64,000 nt of DNA, taken from assembly GCF_023701945.1 (NCBI RefSeq), contig NZ_JABAEF010000007.1:1-64000 (forward strand). Direction: 5' to 3'. The stretch is from Rhizobium sp. CG5. Lineage in GTDB: Bacteria > Pseudomonadota > Alphaproteobacteria > Rhizobiales > Rhizobiaceae. This document shows positions 16,997-25,912 of the stretch, piece by piece (the first letter of the stretch is position 1; every line of letters starts with the position of its first letter). Under the pieces are notes generated by a model, which did not search any database, was not told where the DNA came from, and was given only the letters and a program-made list of their open reading frames with translations. The position numbers and the translations under genes are program-made.

Positions 16997-17907
16997 GCCT
17001 CGCAAGCCTCACCAAACCATGGGAGGCCTTCAGCTACGGCTTCCTCGATGCCTCGGCCAAGCGCGAGATGCGCCGCAAGATGCTGAAGGCGATTGCCGTT
17101 CCCGGCTGCCAGATGCCTTATGCCAGCCGCGAAGTGCCGATCGCGCGTGGCTGGGGCACGGGTGGATTGCAGGTGACGTTGACGCTCATCAATCCGTCTT
17201 CCTCGATCAAGGTGATCGACCAGGGCGCCGACGACAGCGTCAATGCCGCCTCGATCCGTCGTTTTCTCTCTCGCGTTTCCGGTGCCCATGAAACGCTGGA
17301 CACGCTGGAGGCCTCCATTCTCCAGAGCCGCCATCGCATCCCCGAGGAGAAGATGCGCGACAACCAGATCCTGGTGCTGCAGGTGCCGAACCCAGAGCCG
17401 CTGCGCCCGGTCGAGCCGAATATGTCGATCGCCCGGCAGATGCATGCCGATGCCGATTACAGCCGGCTATGGCTGACGCTCTACGAGCAGATCGTGCGCT
17501 CCGGCCGCATCATGCAGGGTGCGGCCTATCCGGCGCTGGTGAACGGCCGGCACGTGATGACCCCTTCGCCGATCCCGCGCTGGGATGTGCCGAAGCTCCA
17601 TATGGCGCGGCACCTGACCTTCCTGTCGGCCGGCCGGGAAAAGCGGCTGTTCGCCGTGCCGCCTTTCACCCGTGTCGAGCCCCTGGTGTTTTCCGACGTG
17701 CCCTACAAGGTCGAGGACCATGGCGGTCTCACCTGCCATCGTTCCGGCGTGAAAGGCTATTTCATGAACGAAATACCGCAGGATGACGGCAGTTCGGCCC
17801 ATGAACTGTCCGACAGCCAGTTCGGTGTCAAGGCCATTCGCCGTGCAGAGGGCGAGACGGTAGCGACTGGCGAGACCTGGTATCAGAACGGGGAGTTGCG
17901 CTCATGA
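16993..17907 (+). CDS. phnJ: PhnJ homologue lacking all four catalytic/Fe-S cysteines
   Basis: A 304-residue protein clearly in the PhnJ family: GWGTGGLQVT, VIDQGADDSVNAASIR, QSRHRIPE, QVPNPEPLRPVEP, PSPIPRWDVPK and AGREKRLFAVPPFTRVEPL all match. E. coli PhnJ uses Cys241, 244 and 266 to bind a [4Fe-4S] cluster and Cys272 as the thiyl radical site. From the shared PPFTRVE block onward the two align without a gap, and those positions are Thr247, Arg250, Leu272 and Gly278 here. Only Cys39 and Cys248 exist in the protein. The position matching Gly32 (Gly38) is kept and is followed by Cys39. Known radical-SAM chemistry cannot occur. It is coupled to phnI and phnK by 4-nt overlaps, so it is not a random relic. 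The E. coli comparison is from memory. Confidence 0.9.
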   Translation: MSLASLTKPWEAFSYGFLDASAKREMRRKMLKAIAVPGCQMPYASREVPIARGWGTGGLQVTLTLINPSSSIKVIDQGADDSVNAASIRRFLSRVSGAHETLDTLEASILQSRHRIPEEKMRDNQILVLQVPNPEPLRPVEPNMSIARQMHADADYSRLWLTLYEQIVRSGRIMQGAAYPALVNGRHVMTPSPIPRWDVPKLHMARHLTFLSAGREKRLFAVPPFTRVEPLVFSDVPYKVEDHGGLTCHRSGVKGYFMNEIPQDDGSSAHELSDSQFGVKAIRRAEGETVATGETWYQNGELRS

Positions 17908-18731
17908 CGGTTCAGGACAAGCACATCACAGCCGCCTCGATGCAGCACTTGCCGCCGCAACTGATGACCACCCCACCGCTGTTGACGATGACCGACGTCG
18001 TCAGGCGTTACGGCGATGTCGTGGCGCTGCAGGATGTCTCGGCGACGGTCTATCCCGGCGAGGTGCTGGGCATCGTCGGCGAGAGCGGCTCGGGAAAGTC
18101 GACGCTGCTGCGCATGATGAACCTGGAAGATACGCCGGATGCCGGCGACTACCGGCTCAATCTGCCTGGCCTCGAAGGCAATCTCTTCGACCTCGATCGC
18201 TTCCAGCGCCGCATGCTCTGCGCCCGCCAGATCGGGATCGTCTACCAGAACCCGCATCTCGGCCTGCTGATGAACCATACGAGTTCCGGCAATGTTGCGG
18301 AGAGGCTGCTGATATCGGGCGAACGCAGCTTTGAGGCCCTGCGCGGACGGGCAAGGGAAGCGCTCGATGCCTCGGAATTCCCGCTTGCCCGCATGGATGC
18401 GCGGCCGTTGGAGCTCTCCGGTGGCATGCAGCAGCGGGTGCAGCTTGCCAAGGCGATCGCGCTTGAACCGGCACTGCTTTTGCTGGACGAACCGACCACG
18501 GGTCTTGACGTCAGCGTGCAGGCGCTGGTGCTCGACACGCTCAAGCGGCTGCAGCGCGACCGGTCGATCACCATGGTGATCGTCAGCCACGATCTCGGCG
18601 TCATCAGGACCATGGCCGACCGGGTGATGGTGATGCGGCGTGGCCGCGTGGTGGAGCAGGGGCTGGTCGACCAGATCTTCCAGGACCCGCAGCACGAATA
18701 CACCCAGCAACTCGTCCATGCCAAATTATGA
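17904..18731 (+). CDS. phnK: PhnK, ABC-type ATPase of the C-P lyase system
   Basis: A 275-residue ATPase: Walker [11 protein letters not shown] near residue 57, signature LSGGMQQRVQ, Walker B LLLLDEPTTGLD and switch histidine VIVSHD. PhnK is not a transporter ATPase; it binds the PhnGHIJ core and with PhnL gates it. The start overlaps the phnJ stop (ATGA) and gives about 20 residues before the first strand; an internal ATG at 17964 would give the more usual N-terminus. DppD/OppD-like ATPases are its nearest relatives, but the position between phnJ and phnL is diagnostic. Confidence 0.88.
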   Translation: MTVQDKHITAASMQHLPPQLMTTPPLLTMTDVVRRYGDVVALQDVSATVYPGEVLGIVGESGSGKSTLLRMMNLEDTPDAGDYRLNLPGLEGNLFDLDRFQRRMLCARQIGIVYQNPHLGLLMNHTSSGNVAERLLISGERSFEALRGRAREALDASEFPLARMDARPLELSGGMQQRVQLAKAIALEPALLLLDEPTTGLDVSVQALVLDTLKRLQRDRSITMVIVSHDLGVIRTMADRVMVMRRGRVVEQGLVDQIFQDPQHEYTQQLVHAKL

Positions 18732-18738
18732 GGTCCTG

Positions 18739-19446
18739 ATGCAACCGGTTCTTCACGTCGAGGCGCTTGCCAAGACCTTTCACATGCATCACCTGGATCA
18801 GCGCCTGCATGCCTTTGCCGGAATCGGCTTCACCTTGCATGCGGGCGAATTCCTGCTGCTCAAAGGTCCCAACGGCGTCGGCAAGTCGACGCTGCTGCGC
18901 ACGCTCTACCGCAGCTATCTGCCGCGATCAGGGCATATCTGGTACCACACTGCGGAGGGTCGTATCGATCTTGCCCGCGCCGCCGATGTCGATATCGCCC
19001 TGCTGCGCCGCCGCGAGATAGGCTTCGTCACGCAGTTCCTGATTGCCAGGCCGCGGGTCGCAGCGGAAGAGATCGTGGCTGAGCCGTTGCGTCAGGCGGG
19101 CGTTTCCCATGCGGATGCGCTCGCCGAAGCCCGGCGCTGGCTGGAGGAATTCGGCGTCAAGCGCGATCTCTGGCGGGCCTATCCCACCACCTTTTCCGGA
19201 GGAGAGCAGCAGAAGGTCAATCTGGCCCGCGCGTTGATCCTGCCGCAGCGCCTGCTTCTGCTCGACGAGCCGACCGCTTCGCTCGATGTCAACGCGCGTG
19301 CCGCACTCGTGCGCCGGCTTGCCGATCTGAAAGCCCAGGGCGTGGCCATGATCGGTGTATTCCATCACCCCGGCGACGTGGCAGGCCTCGTCGACCGCGA
19401 CATCGAACTGAAGGCCGAGGAGGTCAATGACAATGTGGATTTCTGA
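18739..19446 (+). CDS. phnL: PhnL, ABC-type ATPase of the C-P lyase system
   Basis: A 235-residue ATPase starting MQPVLHVEALAKTF. Walker A GPNGVGKSTLL, signature FSGGEQQKVNLARAL, Walker B LLLLDEPTASLD and GVFHHPGD at the switch position are typical of PhnL. In E. coli PhnL stacks on PhnK and is needed for the PhnI-dependent step. It lies 7 nt after phnK and its 3' end overlaps phnM. Confidence 0.9.
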   Translation: MQPVLHVEALAKTFHMHHLDQRLHAFAGIGFTLHAGEFLLLKGPNGVGKSTLLRTLYRSYLPRSGHIWYHTAEGRIDLARAADVDIALLRRREIGFVTQFLIARPRVAAEEIVAEPLRQAGVSHADALAEARRWLEEFGVKRDLWRAYPTTFSGGEQQKVNLARALILPQRLLLLDEPTASLDVNARAALVRRLADLKAQGVAMIGVFHHPGDVAGLVDRDIELKAEEVNDNVDF

Positions 19447-20602
19447 TTTTCGCGTGGTACTTGCCGACCGCGTCATCGAGCGCGGCTCCGTCAGGGTAGA
19501 GCACGGCAAGATCGCCGAGATTGCGGAGGTGGCGGTTGCCGGCGCCGAGATAGCGGGCGACGGCCTGCTGCTGCTGCCGGGCTTCGTCGACATGCATGGC
19601 GATATGGTGGAGCGTGAGGTGGAGCCTCGCCCCAACGTGCCAATGCCGCTGGAACTGGGTCTGCGCGATCTCGACCGGCGGCTTGCGGTGGCCGGCATCA
19701 CCACGGCCTATGCAGCGGTGTCCTTCAGCCCTTCGTCCACCTATGGCCATCTGCGCAGCTACGAACATACCAGCGCGATCATCCGGGCGCTCAAATCGAT
19801 GGGGCCACAGCTGCTGGTCGATCACCGCGTTCACGCCCGCTTCGAAATTACCTTTCCCAAGGCTCTTTCCGTCATCGAGGCACTGATCGGCGAAGGTGCT
19901 GTGGACCTGATTTCCCTGACCGACCACACGCCCGGCCAGGGCCAGTATCGCGATATCGAACGCCATGTGGAAAAAATGGTGCGAGAAAAGGGCGTGAGCC
20001 GCGACGAGGCAGCGCAGTCGGTGGCCAGGCGCATCGAGGATCGCACCCAGCCGGCCGAAGTCATAACTGCTACGCTGAACGCCATTTCCGCGACCTGCCG
20101 CGCCAACGGCGTAGCGCTCGCCAGCCATGATGACGATACGCCGGCCAAGGTGGCGCTGATGCGCGATCTCGGCGCTGCGATCAGCGAGTTTCCGGTGACG
20201 CTGGAGGCCGCTCGCGAGGCCCGCGCCATGGGTCTTGCGACCGCCATGGGTGCGCCGAATGCGTTGCGAGGCCAATCCTATTCCGGCAATCTCTCGGCCC
20301 GCCAAGCCCATGCCGAGGGCGTGCTCGACATCCTGGCATCCGATTACCACCCCTCCGCCATCCTGCCGGCCATCCTCGAACTCGCCAAGGCAGACCCCGC
20401 CGGCCTCCCCGGCGCCACGCGGCTGGCGACGCTCAATCCCGCTAAGGCGCTTGGTCTGTCCGATCGTGGCGAGATCGCTGTCGGCAAGTCCGCCGACTTC
20501 GTCATTGCCGACGACAGTGGCATCGGCCATGTCCGCGCCACGATCCGCAACGGCGGCAAGATCTATTCCGACGGCTCGATCATCCGCCGCCGCGCCGCCT
20601 GA
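19433..20602 (+). CDS. phnM: PhnM, alpha-D-ribose 1-phosphonate 5-triphosphate diphosphatase
   Basis: A 389-residue amidohydrolase-fold enzyme that removes pyrophosphate from ribose 1-phosphonate 5-triphosphate. Metal ligands are visible in order: GFVDMHGDMVE, LVDHRVHARFE, LTDHTPGQGQY, LASHDDD and ASDYHPSA. An AGGAGG at 19418-19423 lies 9 nt from the ATG at 19433 but only 3 nt from an ATG at 19427, so the later start (MWISDF) is chosen. It ends the first block of the locus and is followed by a terminator-like hairpin. Confidence 0.92.
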   Translation: MWISDFRVVLADRVIERGSVRVEHGKIAEIAEVAVAGAEIAGDGLLLLPGFVDMHGDMVEREVEPRPNVPMPLELGLRDLDRRLAVAGITTAYAAVSFSPSSTYGHLRSYEHTSAIIRALKSMGPQLLVDHRVHARFEITFPKALSVIEALIGEGAVDLISLTDHTPGQGQYRDIERHVEKMVREKGVSRDEAAQSVARRIEDRTQPAEVITATLNAISATCRANGVALASHDDDTPAKVALMRDLGAAISEFPVTLEAAREARAMGLATAMGAPNALRGQSYSGNLSARQAHAEGVLDILASDYHPSAILPAILELAKADPAGLPGATRLATLNPAKALGLSDRGEIAVGKSADFVIADDSGIGHVRATIRNGGKIYSDGSIIRRRAA

Positions 20603-20627
20603 CAGGCCGACGTATTGCAACATGACA

Positions 20628-20655
20628 GAGGCCGGCAGCGAAGGTTGCCGGCCTC
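20628..20655 (+). terminator. Terminator-like hairpin after phnM
   Basis: GAGGCCGGCA pairs perfectly with TGCCGGCCTC across an 8-nt loop, followed by CTGTTGTCTG. The 10-bp GC-rich stem lies 25 nt after the phnM stop and separates the phnF-M block from the transporter block, although the T-tract is broken. Confidence 0.65.
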
Positions 20656-20806
20656 CTGTTGTCTGTGTCCCTTCGACGTCATCCGGTCGATCGGACTAAT
20701 ATTGGATCAACCGGTTCAATATGGGTCCGAAGCGAGGCTTCCAGGTTGCATGCAGGCGGCCCTTGTCTCCTGCTGGTCACGCCGATGTCACAAATCCGCA
20801 AGAATA

Positions 20807-20824
20807 AATTCATTCGGATGATAT
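20807..20824. promoter_or_regulatory. Second candidate PhnF operator, upstream of phnC
   Basis: AATTCATTCGGATGATAT matches the phnF palindrome at 13 of 18 positions, including one complete half-site (ATTCATTCG) and the ATGA of the other. It lies 33 nt before the phnC start, where a repressor could block the transporter block. The rest of 20656-20857 is non-coding and presumably holds a promoter. Confidence 0.5.
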
Positions 20825-20857
20825 CGCGCTGTCACAGACGAGGGCCAGCATTAGCCC

Positions 20858-21485
20858 ATGGAAAAGCACAATCTCATCCTGAGCGGCCTCGGCCGCAGCT
20901 TCGGTTCCACCCGTGCGGTGGACGGCGTCAGCCTCGATATCGGTCCCGGCGAATTCGTCGGGATCATTGGACGCTCGGGTGCTGGCAAGTCGACCTTGCT
21001 GCGGCTCGTCAACCGGCTGATCGATCCGACCGAAGGCCGCATCGCCTTCGGTGGCCAGGATGTCACTTCGCTCAGGGGCAGGGCGCTGCGGGACTGGCGT
21101 CGTGAATGCGCGATGATCTTCCAGCAGTTCAACCTGATCGACCGGCTCGATGTCCTGACCAACGTGCTTGTCGGCCGGCTTGCGGCCCATGGCTTTGCAA
21201 GCTCCATGGCGATGCGCTTTACCGATGCGGAACGGGCCCTGGCGATCCGGGCGCTCCATCAACAACGAGGACGGCATCACTGTGCTCGTTAACCTGCATA
21301 CGCTGGATACGGCGCGGGCCTATTGCGACCGCATCGTCGGCATGCGCGGCGGCCGCGTCATCTTCGATGGCAGCGCCCGCGAACTTACCAGCGACGTCGT
21401 GCGCGAGATCTATGGCAGCGACGACCTCAGCGAATTCAACGAATCCGTGACTTCGACCGCGATCCGCCCGGCGGTTCCGGCCTGA
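20858..21485 (+). pseudogene. phnC: phnC with an internal deletion (phosphonate importer ATPase)
   Basis: The first 133 codons are a good PhnC N-terminal half: GIIGRSGAGKSTLLRLVNRL (Walker A) and [18 protein letters not shown] (Q-loop). Near 21255 the reading frame jumps, and the tail resumes in another frame with [20 protein letters not shown] and [13 protein letters not shown] up to 21485. About 60 residues are missing between the halves, including the ABC signature and Walker B. The loss is about 180 nt, too large for a base-calling slip. The protein cannot hydrolyse ATP normally. The phnD and phnE genes behind it are intact, so another ATPase may serve them. Confidence 0.85.
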
Positions 21486-21508
21486 CATCAAGCCCAATGG
21501 AGATATCG

Positions 21509-22411
21509 ATGCGATTTCTAGCCGCTACTGCGCTTATTGCCCTCGTATCCGTGCCCGCCGTCGCCGCCGACTGGAAGACGGACTACAAGGTCGTCCGTTT
21601 CGGCGTTCTGTCGGGCGAAAACGAAAAAGACCGCGTCGCCCGCTACAAGCCGTTCGAGGCCTATCTGGAAAAGACGCTCGGCATCGATGTCGAGATCTTT
21701 ACTGCCGGCAACTATGACGGTGTCGTCCAGGCCTTGGCAGCGGACCAGATCGAATTCGCCTTCCTTGGTTCATCCGCCTATGCGGCCGCCTATACCGAGA
21801 CCAATGGTGGCGTCGAGCCGCTTTTGACTGCCCAGCAGGAAGACGGTTCCACCGGCTACTATTCTGTTGTCACCGTGCGCTGCGACAGTCCCTACAAGAA
21901 GATCGAAGACCTGAAGGGCAAGGTCCTGGCTTTTGCCGATCCGGACTCGACCAGCGGTTATGCCGTCCCGAACTACAATCTGGTGCAGCAGGGTTTCGAG
22001 CCTTCGACCTATTTCTCGGCAATCCCCTTCTCCGGCAGCCATGAGGCCGGCGTCCAGGGCGTGGTCAACGGCCAGTTCGATGCCGCTGCCACCTATATCA
22101 ACAATGAGAAGAGCGGCATTCCCCAACGCATGGTCTCCAAGGGCATGATCAAGGCCGGCGAAATCTGCTGGATCTGGAAGTCGCCGGAAATCACATCCGG
22201 CCCGTTCACGGCCCGCAAGAACCTGCCGGCTGAGCTGATTTCCGCCATGAAGGACGCCGTCAAGAACGTGCCGATCGCCGATCCCGCAGCCTTCAAGGAA
22301 ATGAGCGGCGCGGAAAGCTCGACGGCCAAGGGCTATGTCGAGGTCAACCATGACCGCTACCAATGGATCGTCGATATGCGCGCCTGGCTGAAGGCTCAGC
22401 GCAAGAGCTGA
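21509..22411 (+). CDS. phnD: PhnD-type phosphonate-binding protein
   Basis: A 300-residue periplasmic protein with a Sec signal peptide (MRFLAATALIALVSVPAVAA). The ATG at 21509 is chosen because GGAG ends 6 nt before it; another ATG lies 12 nt upstream. VVRFGVLSGENEKDRVARYK, AADQIEFAFLGSSAYAAAY and FADPDSTSGYAVPNY are PhnD landmarks; the serine/threonine loops bind the phosphonate oxygens. It delivers ligand to the two PhnE proteins. A hairpin follows the gene. Confidence 0.88.
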   Translation: MRFLAATALIALVSVPAVAADWKTDYKVVRFGVLSGENEKDRVARYKPFEAYLEKTLGIDVEIFTAGNYDGVVQALAADQIEFAFLGSSAYAAAYTETNGGVEPLLTAQQEDGSTGYYSVVTVRCDSPYKKIEDLKGKVLAFADPDSTSGYAVPNYNLVQQGFEPSTYFSAIPFSGSHEAGVQGVVNGQFDAAATYINNEKSGIPQRMVSKGMIKAGEICWIWKSPEITSGPFTARKNLPAELISAMKDAVKNVPIADPAAFKEMSGAESSTAKGYVEVNHDRYQWIVDMRAWLKAQRKS

Positions 22412-22428
22412 TCCGACGGACACATCGA

Positions 22429-22451
22429 GGGCAGGCGGCAAGCGCCTGCCC
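22429..22451 (+). terminator. Attenuator-like hairpin between phnD and phnE
   Basis: GGGCAGGCG pairs perfectly with CGCCTGCCC over a 5-nt loop, followed by TTCTTCTTTCC. It sits between the binding-protein gene and the first permease, where partial termination would keep PhnD in excess. The pyrimidine-rich tail resembles an intrinsic terminator. Confidence 0.65.
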
Positions 22452-22475
22452 TTCTTCTTTCCATGGGATGACACC

Positions 22476-23399
22476 ATGACGACCACCCTCTCCACCATGC
22501 CCTCCGCCGCCATCATCGATTTCGAGCGTGCCTTCGCGGTCCACCGCAATCGTGCCCGGCTGCAAACCGCCCTGGTGGCCTTCGCGCTGGTTGGGCTTTT
22601 CCTGTTGACGGCCGATTTTTCCAATTTCTTCAAGGTAACGCAGGTTACGCTGACGGATGGCACGCGCGCCGAGCGCTGGATCCTGCTCGCCGGCCTGCCG
22701 CGCCTGGGCGAATACCTGGCGAAGACCATGCCGTCACTTTCCTGGGAGACGCTGGGCGCAGACATTGCCAGCTGGTTCTGGCGCTGGAAAATCTGGGCCT
22801 GGCTACTGCTCGAGACCGTGCTGATCGCCTTCATGGCAACCGCACTTGGTGTCGCGGGCGGTTTCCTGCTGTCCTTTCCGGCGGCACGCAACATGGCTCC
22901 AAATGCCTGGGTGCTGACACTGACCCGGCGCTTCCTGGAAGTCGCCCGCACCGTTCCCGAACTGGTCTTCGCACTGATCTTCGTCTTCTGTTTCGGCGTC
23001 GGTCCAATGGCCGGCGTGCTTGCGATTGCGCTCCACACCTGCGGTTCGCTCGGCAAGCTCTATTCCGAAGCCAATGAAAACCTCGACATGCGGCCGCTGG
23101 AAGGCGTGAAATCGGCCGGCGGCAGCTGGGCGGACCAGATCCGCTACGGCGCGGTGCCGCAGGTCCTGCCCAACATCGTCAGCTACACCCTGCTGCGCTT
23201 GGAGATCAATGTGCGCTCCTCCTCGATCATCGGCTATGTCGGAGCAGGCGGGCTCGGCCAGGAATTGCGCACCACCGTGTCCCTGCAGGAATATACCGAC
23301 CTGTCAGCGCTTTTCCTCATCATCTTCGCCGCCGTCTTCGTCATCGACTGGGGCTCGGAAAAGCTGCGCCACAGGCTGATCGGCCTGGAAAGGACTTGA
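22476..23399 (+). CDS. phnE: PhnE-type phosphonate ABC permease (first copy)
   Basis: A 307-residue membrane protein. A first helix near residues 30-50 is followed by an 80-residue periplasmic stretch, then five helices of the binding-protein-dependent permease fold. SAGGSWADQIRYGAVPQVLP is the EAA loop that docks on the ATPase, and IIGYVGAGGLGQEL is the usual PhnE end. The start is the ATG with the GATGACACC leader. It is coupled to the second permease. Confidence 0.88.
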   Translation: MTTTLSTMPSAAIIDFERAFAVHRNRARLQTALVAFALVGLFLLTADFSNFFKVTQVTLTDGTRAERWILLAGLPRLGEYLAKTMPSLSWETLGADIASWFWRWKIWAWLLLETVLIAFMATALGVAGGFLLSFPAARNMAPNAWVLTLTRRFLEVARTVPELVFALIFVFCFGVGPMAGVLAIALHTCGSLGKLYSEANENLDMRPLEGVKSAGGSWADQIRYGAVPQVLPNIVSYTLLRLEINVRSSSIIGYVGAGGLGQELRTTVSLQEYTDLSALFLIIFAAVFVIDWGSEKLRHRLIGLERT

Positions 23400-23401
23400 C
23401 G

Positions 23402-24265
23402 ATGCAGACCACCATGTCGCCCACGGACATCGCCCATTGGCGCAGCCAGATGCCGGAAGCATTCCGCGAGCCGCTTGCGGTTCGCCTTCGCCGGTATGCC
23501 TTGCTGACCGCCTTCGCTGCACTGTTCGGCTGGTGTCTCTATGATTTCGGCTTTTCGCCGGAGCGCATCCTGACGGGGTTGGGGCGGCTCGGCCGCGTGC
23601 TGTCGTTCATGTTCCCGCCGCATATCTGGACCGAGTGGGAACAGATCGAGGCCATCCTGCAGGGACTGGGCGAGACCCTGTCGATGGCGTTTCTCGGCAC
23701 GTTTCTCGGCGCGATCGTCGCCTTTCCTTTGTCCTTCCTCGGAGCGAAGACCATCAACCGGCTACCGTTGCTGCGCTTCGGTGTGCGGCGCGGCCTCGAC
23801 ATCATCCGCGCCTTCGAGACGCTGATCCTGGCGCTGGTCTTCATCCGGGCCTTTGGGCTTGGTCCTCTGGCCGGGGTGATGGCGATTGCCGTCAGCGAGG
23901 TCGGCGTGCTGGCCAAGCTCTATGCCGAGGCGATCGAGAATATCTCCAACAAGCCGGTTGACGGCGTTGTGGCGTCGGGCGGCTCACGCATGCAGGCGGT
24001 GCGCTTTGCGATGATGCCGCAGGTCATGCCGGTGCTTTTGTCCATCACCCTTTACAATTTCGAATCCAACGTGCGCTCGGGCACCATTCTCGGCATCGTC
24101 GGCGCTGGCGGCATCGGCTTCCTGCTGTCGGACCGCATCGGTGCCTACCGGTGGGACGAGGCCTGGTCGATCATCTTCCTGATCATCGCCATGGTCTATG
24201 TGATCGATGCCCTCTCGGCTGTCATCCGCGCGCGTTTCATTGGCTCAATGGGAACCACTCGATGA
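23402..24265 (+). CDS. phnE: PhnE-type phosphonate ABC permease (second copy)
   Basis: A 287-residue homologue of the preceding permease with the same architecture. Family blocks are [20 protein letters not shown], the EAA loop [19 protein letters not shown] and [12 protein letters not shown]. Two distinct PhnE proteins form a heterodimeric channel in many rhizobial phn operons. The ATG lies 2 nt after the first phnE stop; its own stop overlaps the next start. Confidence 0.88.
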   Translation: MQTTMSPTDIAHWRSQMPEAFREPLAVRLRRYALLTAFAALFGWCLYDFGFSPERILTGLGRLGRVLSFMFPPHIWTEWEQIEAILQGLGETLSMAFLGTFLGAIVAFPLSFLGAKTINRLPLLRFGVRRGLDIIRAFETLILALVFIRAFGLGPLAGVMAIAVSEVGVLAKLYAEAIENISNKPVDGVVASGGSRMQAVRFAMMPQVMPVLLSITLYNFESNVRSGTILGIVGAGGIGFLLSDRIGAYRWDEAWSIIFLIIAMVYVIDALSAVIRARFIGSMGTTR

Positions 24266-24918
24266 AAATGCTGAGCGAACGACCGACCATCCACGAGACC
24301 GCATCCGTGGTTGGCTGCGAACTGGGCCGATGGACGGAGATCCAGGCCAAGGTCGCCATGCGCGACAGCCAGTTCGGCGACTATTCCTACATCGTCAAGG
24401 GCGGCAATGTCGTCTGGTCGACGATCGGCAAGTTCTGCTCGATTGCCGAGGGCGCGCGCATCAATCCCGGCAACCATGCCACCTGGCGGGCCAGCCAGCA
24501 TCATTTCACCTACCGCGCCGCGCGATATGGACTGGGCGACGATGATGCCGAGTTCTTCCAGTGGCGCAAAGACCATTGGGTGACGATTGGCCACGATGTC
24601 TGGATCGGCCATGGGGTCACGGTTCTGGCCGGCGTCACCGTCGGCACGGGCGCCGTCATCGGCGCCGGTGCCGTGGTTTCCAGGGATGTGGAACCCTACA
24701 CCATTGTCGGCGGCGTGCCGGCCAAGGTCATCAAGCGTCGTTTTACCGAGGCGCAGGCCGAAGCGCTGATGGAGATCGCCTGGTGGGACTGGCCGCACGA
24801 AACCCTTCGCCAAGGGCTTCCCGATATCCGCCAGCTGTCGATCGACGCCTTTATCGAGAAATACCGTCCGGGCGCATCCGCACCGGCCGTCGCCATGGAG
24901 GTCGAAGCCGGTGAATAG
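24262..24918 (+). CDS. Hexapeptide-repeat acyltransferase of phosphonate loci
   Basis: A 218-residue left-handed beta-helix protein. Hexapeptide repeats run through [18 protein letters not shown] and [20 protein letters not shown]; the loop [16 protein letters not shown] inserts between coils as in xenobiotic (chloramphenicol) acetyltransferases. The family is known as the phosphonate metabolism hexapeptide transferase and is regularly found with phn genes. A probable role is acetylation of an aminoalkylphosphonate or intermediate, parallel to PhnO. It is coupled to phnE and the following ATPase gene (4- and 8-nt overlaps). Confidence 0.82.
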   Translation: MKMLSERPTIHETASVVGCELGRWTEIQAKVAMRDSQFGDYSYIVKGGNVVWSTIGKFCSIAEGARINPGNHATWRASQHHFTYRAARYGLGDDDAEFFQWRKDHWVTIGHDVWIGHGVTVLAGVTVGTGAVIGAGAVVSRDVEPYTIVGGVPAKVIKRRFTEAQAEALMEIAWWDWPHETLRQGLPDIRQLSIDAFIEKYRPGASAPAVAMEVEAGE

Positions 24919-25912
24919 CTATGTGACGCTTGACGACCTCACGGTGTCGTTCGACGGGATGACCGTCCTGCATGGTATCAATCTCGCCATCGCCCGTGGC
25001 GAGACGCTCGGCCTCGTCGGAGAATCCGGGTCCGGCAAATCGGTCACCTGGCTCGCTGCGCTCGGTCTCTTGCCGGGCAAGGCGAAAGTTGGTGGCCGGG
25101 CCATGCTCGACGGCGAAAACCTCATCGGCATGGCGCCGTCCGCACTGCGCCGGGTGCGCGGCGGACGTATCGCCATGATTTTCCAGGATCCCGCCAGCGC
25201 CCTCAATCCGATGCTGACCATCGGCAACCAGATCCGGGAAGCGCTGCTGCTGCATCGCGGGCTGTCGGGCCGTTCGGCGCAGGCGGAGGCTCGCCGGCTG
25301 CTCGACCTCGTCGGTATCCCGGATGCCGAGCGACGGCTGTCTGCCTATCCGCACGAGCTTTCCGGCGGACAGAACCAGCGCATCATGATTGCCATGGCGC
25401 TGGCCGGCGAGCCGGATCTGCTGATCGCCGACGAACCGACCACTGCGCTCGACGTCACCATCCAGGCGCAGATCCTCGATCTGCTGGCGCTGGTGCAGCG
25501 GGAATCCGGCACCGGCCTCGTTCTCATCAGCCACGATCTCGGCGTGGTCGCCCAGACCTGCGACCGTGTCGCGGTCATGTATGCCGGCCGCATCGTCGAG
25601 GAGGCGGCGGCCGACCAGCTGTTCAATCATCCGGCCCATCCCTACAGCCGCGGCCTGATCGACAGCCTGCCGCGCATCGACGGCCCACGCCGCCGCCTCG
25701 TTTCGATCGGAGGCACTGTGCCGGACCCCCGCGCGCTGCCATCGGGCTGTGCCTTCGCGCCGAGATGCGGCCAGTTGATCAGAGAATGCACCAGCGTCGT
25801 TCCGCCGCTTTCGGGCATTGGCAGCGGACGCAATCTCGCCTGCTTCAACGGCGTTCACCTGACCCATGCGGCCACCGTGCCGAACCACGCATTGGAGCCG
25901 GTATCGCCATGA
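24911..25912 (+). CDS. Dipeptide/Opp-type ABC ATPase (DppD-like)
   Basis: A 333-residue ATPase with a GTG start inside the end of the acyltransferase gene. Walker [14 protein letters not shown], signature [12 protein letters not shown], Walker [13 protein letters not shown] and VLISHD are present. The C-terminal oligopeptide-transporter extension carries the cysteine motif [11 protein letters not shown]...C...C that binds an Fe-S cluster in OppD/DppD proteins. It pairs with the next ATPase to energise a Dpp-type importer. Confidence 0.9.
   Translation: MNSYVTLDDLTVSFDGMTVLHGINLAIARGETLGLVGESGSGKSVTWLAALGLLPGKAKVGGRAMLDGENLIGMAPSALRRVRGGRIAMIFQDPASALNPMLTIGNQIREALLLHRGLSGRSAQAEARRLLDLVGIPDAERRLSAYPHELSGGQNQRIMIAMALAGEPDLLIADEPTTALDVTIQAQILDLLALVQRESGTGLVLISHDLGVVAQTCDRVAVMYAGRIVEEAAADQLFNHPAHPYSRGLIDSLPRIDGPRRRLVSIGGTVPDPRALPSGCAFAPRCGQLIRECTSVVPPLSGIGSGRNLACFNGVHLTHAATVPNHALEPVSP

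Noticed and set aside
20656..20857. Search for a Pho box before phnC (TGTCAC segments at about 20786 and 20830)
   Set aside because: The two TGTCAC-like segments are not spaced as an 11-bp direct repeat, so no Pho box is claimed.
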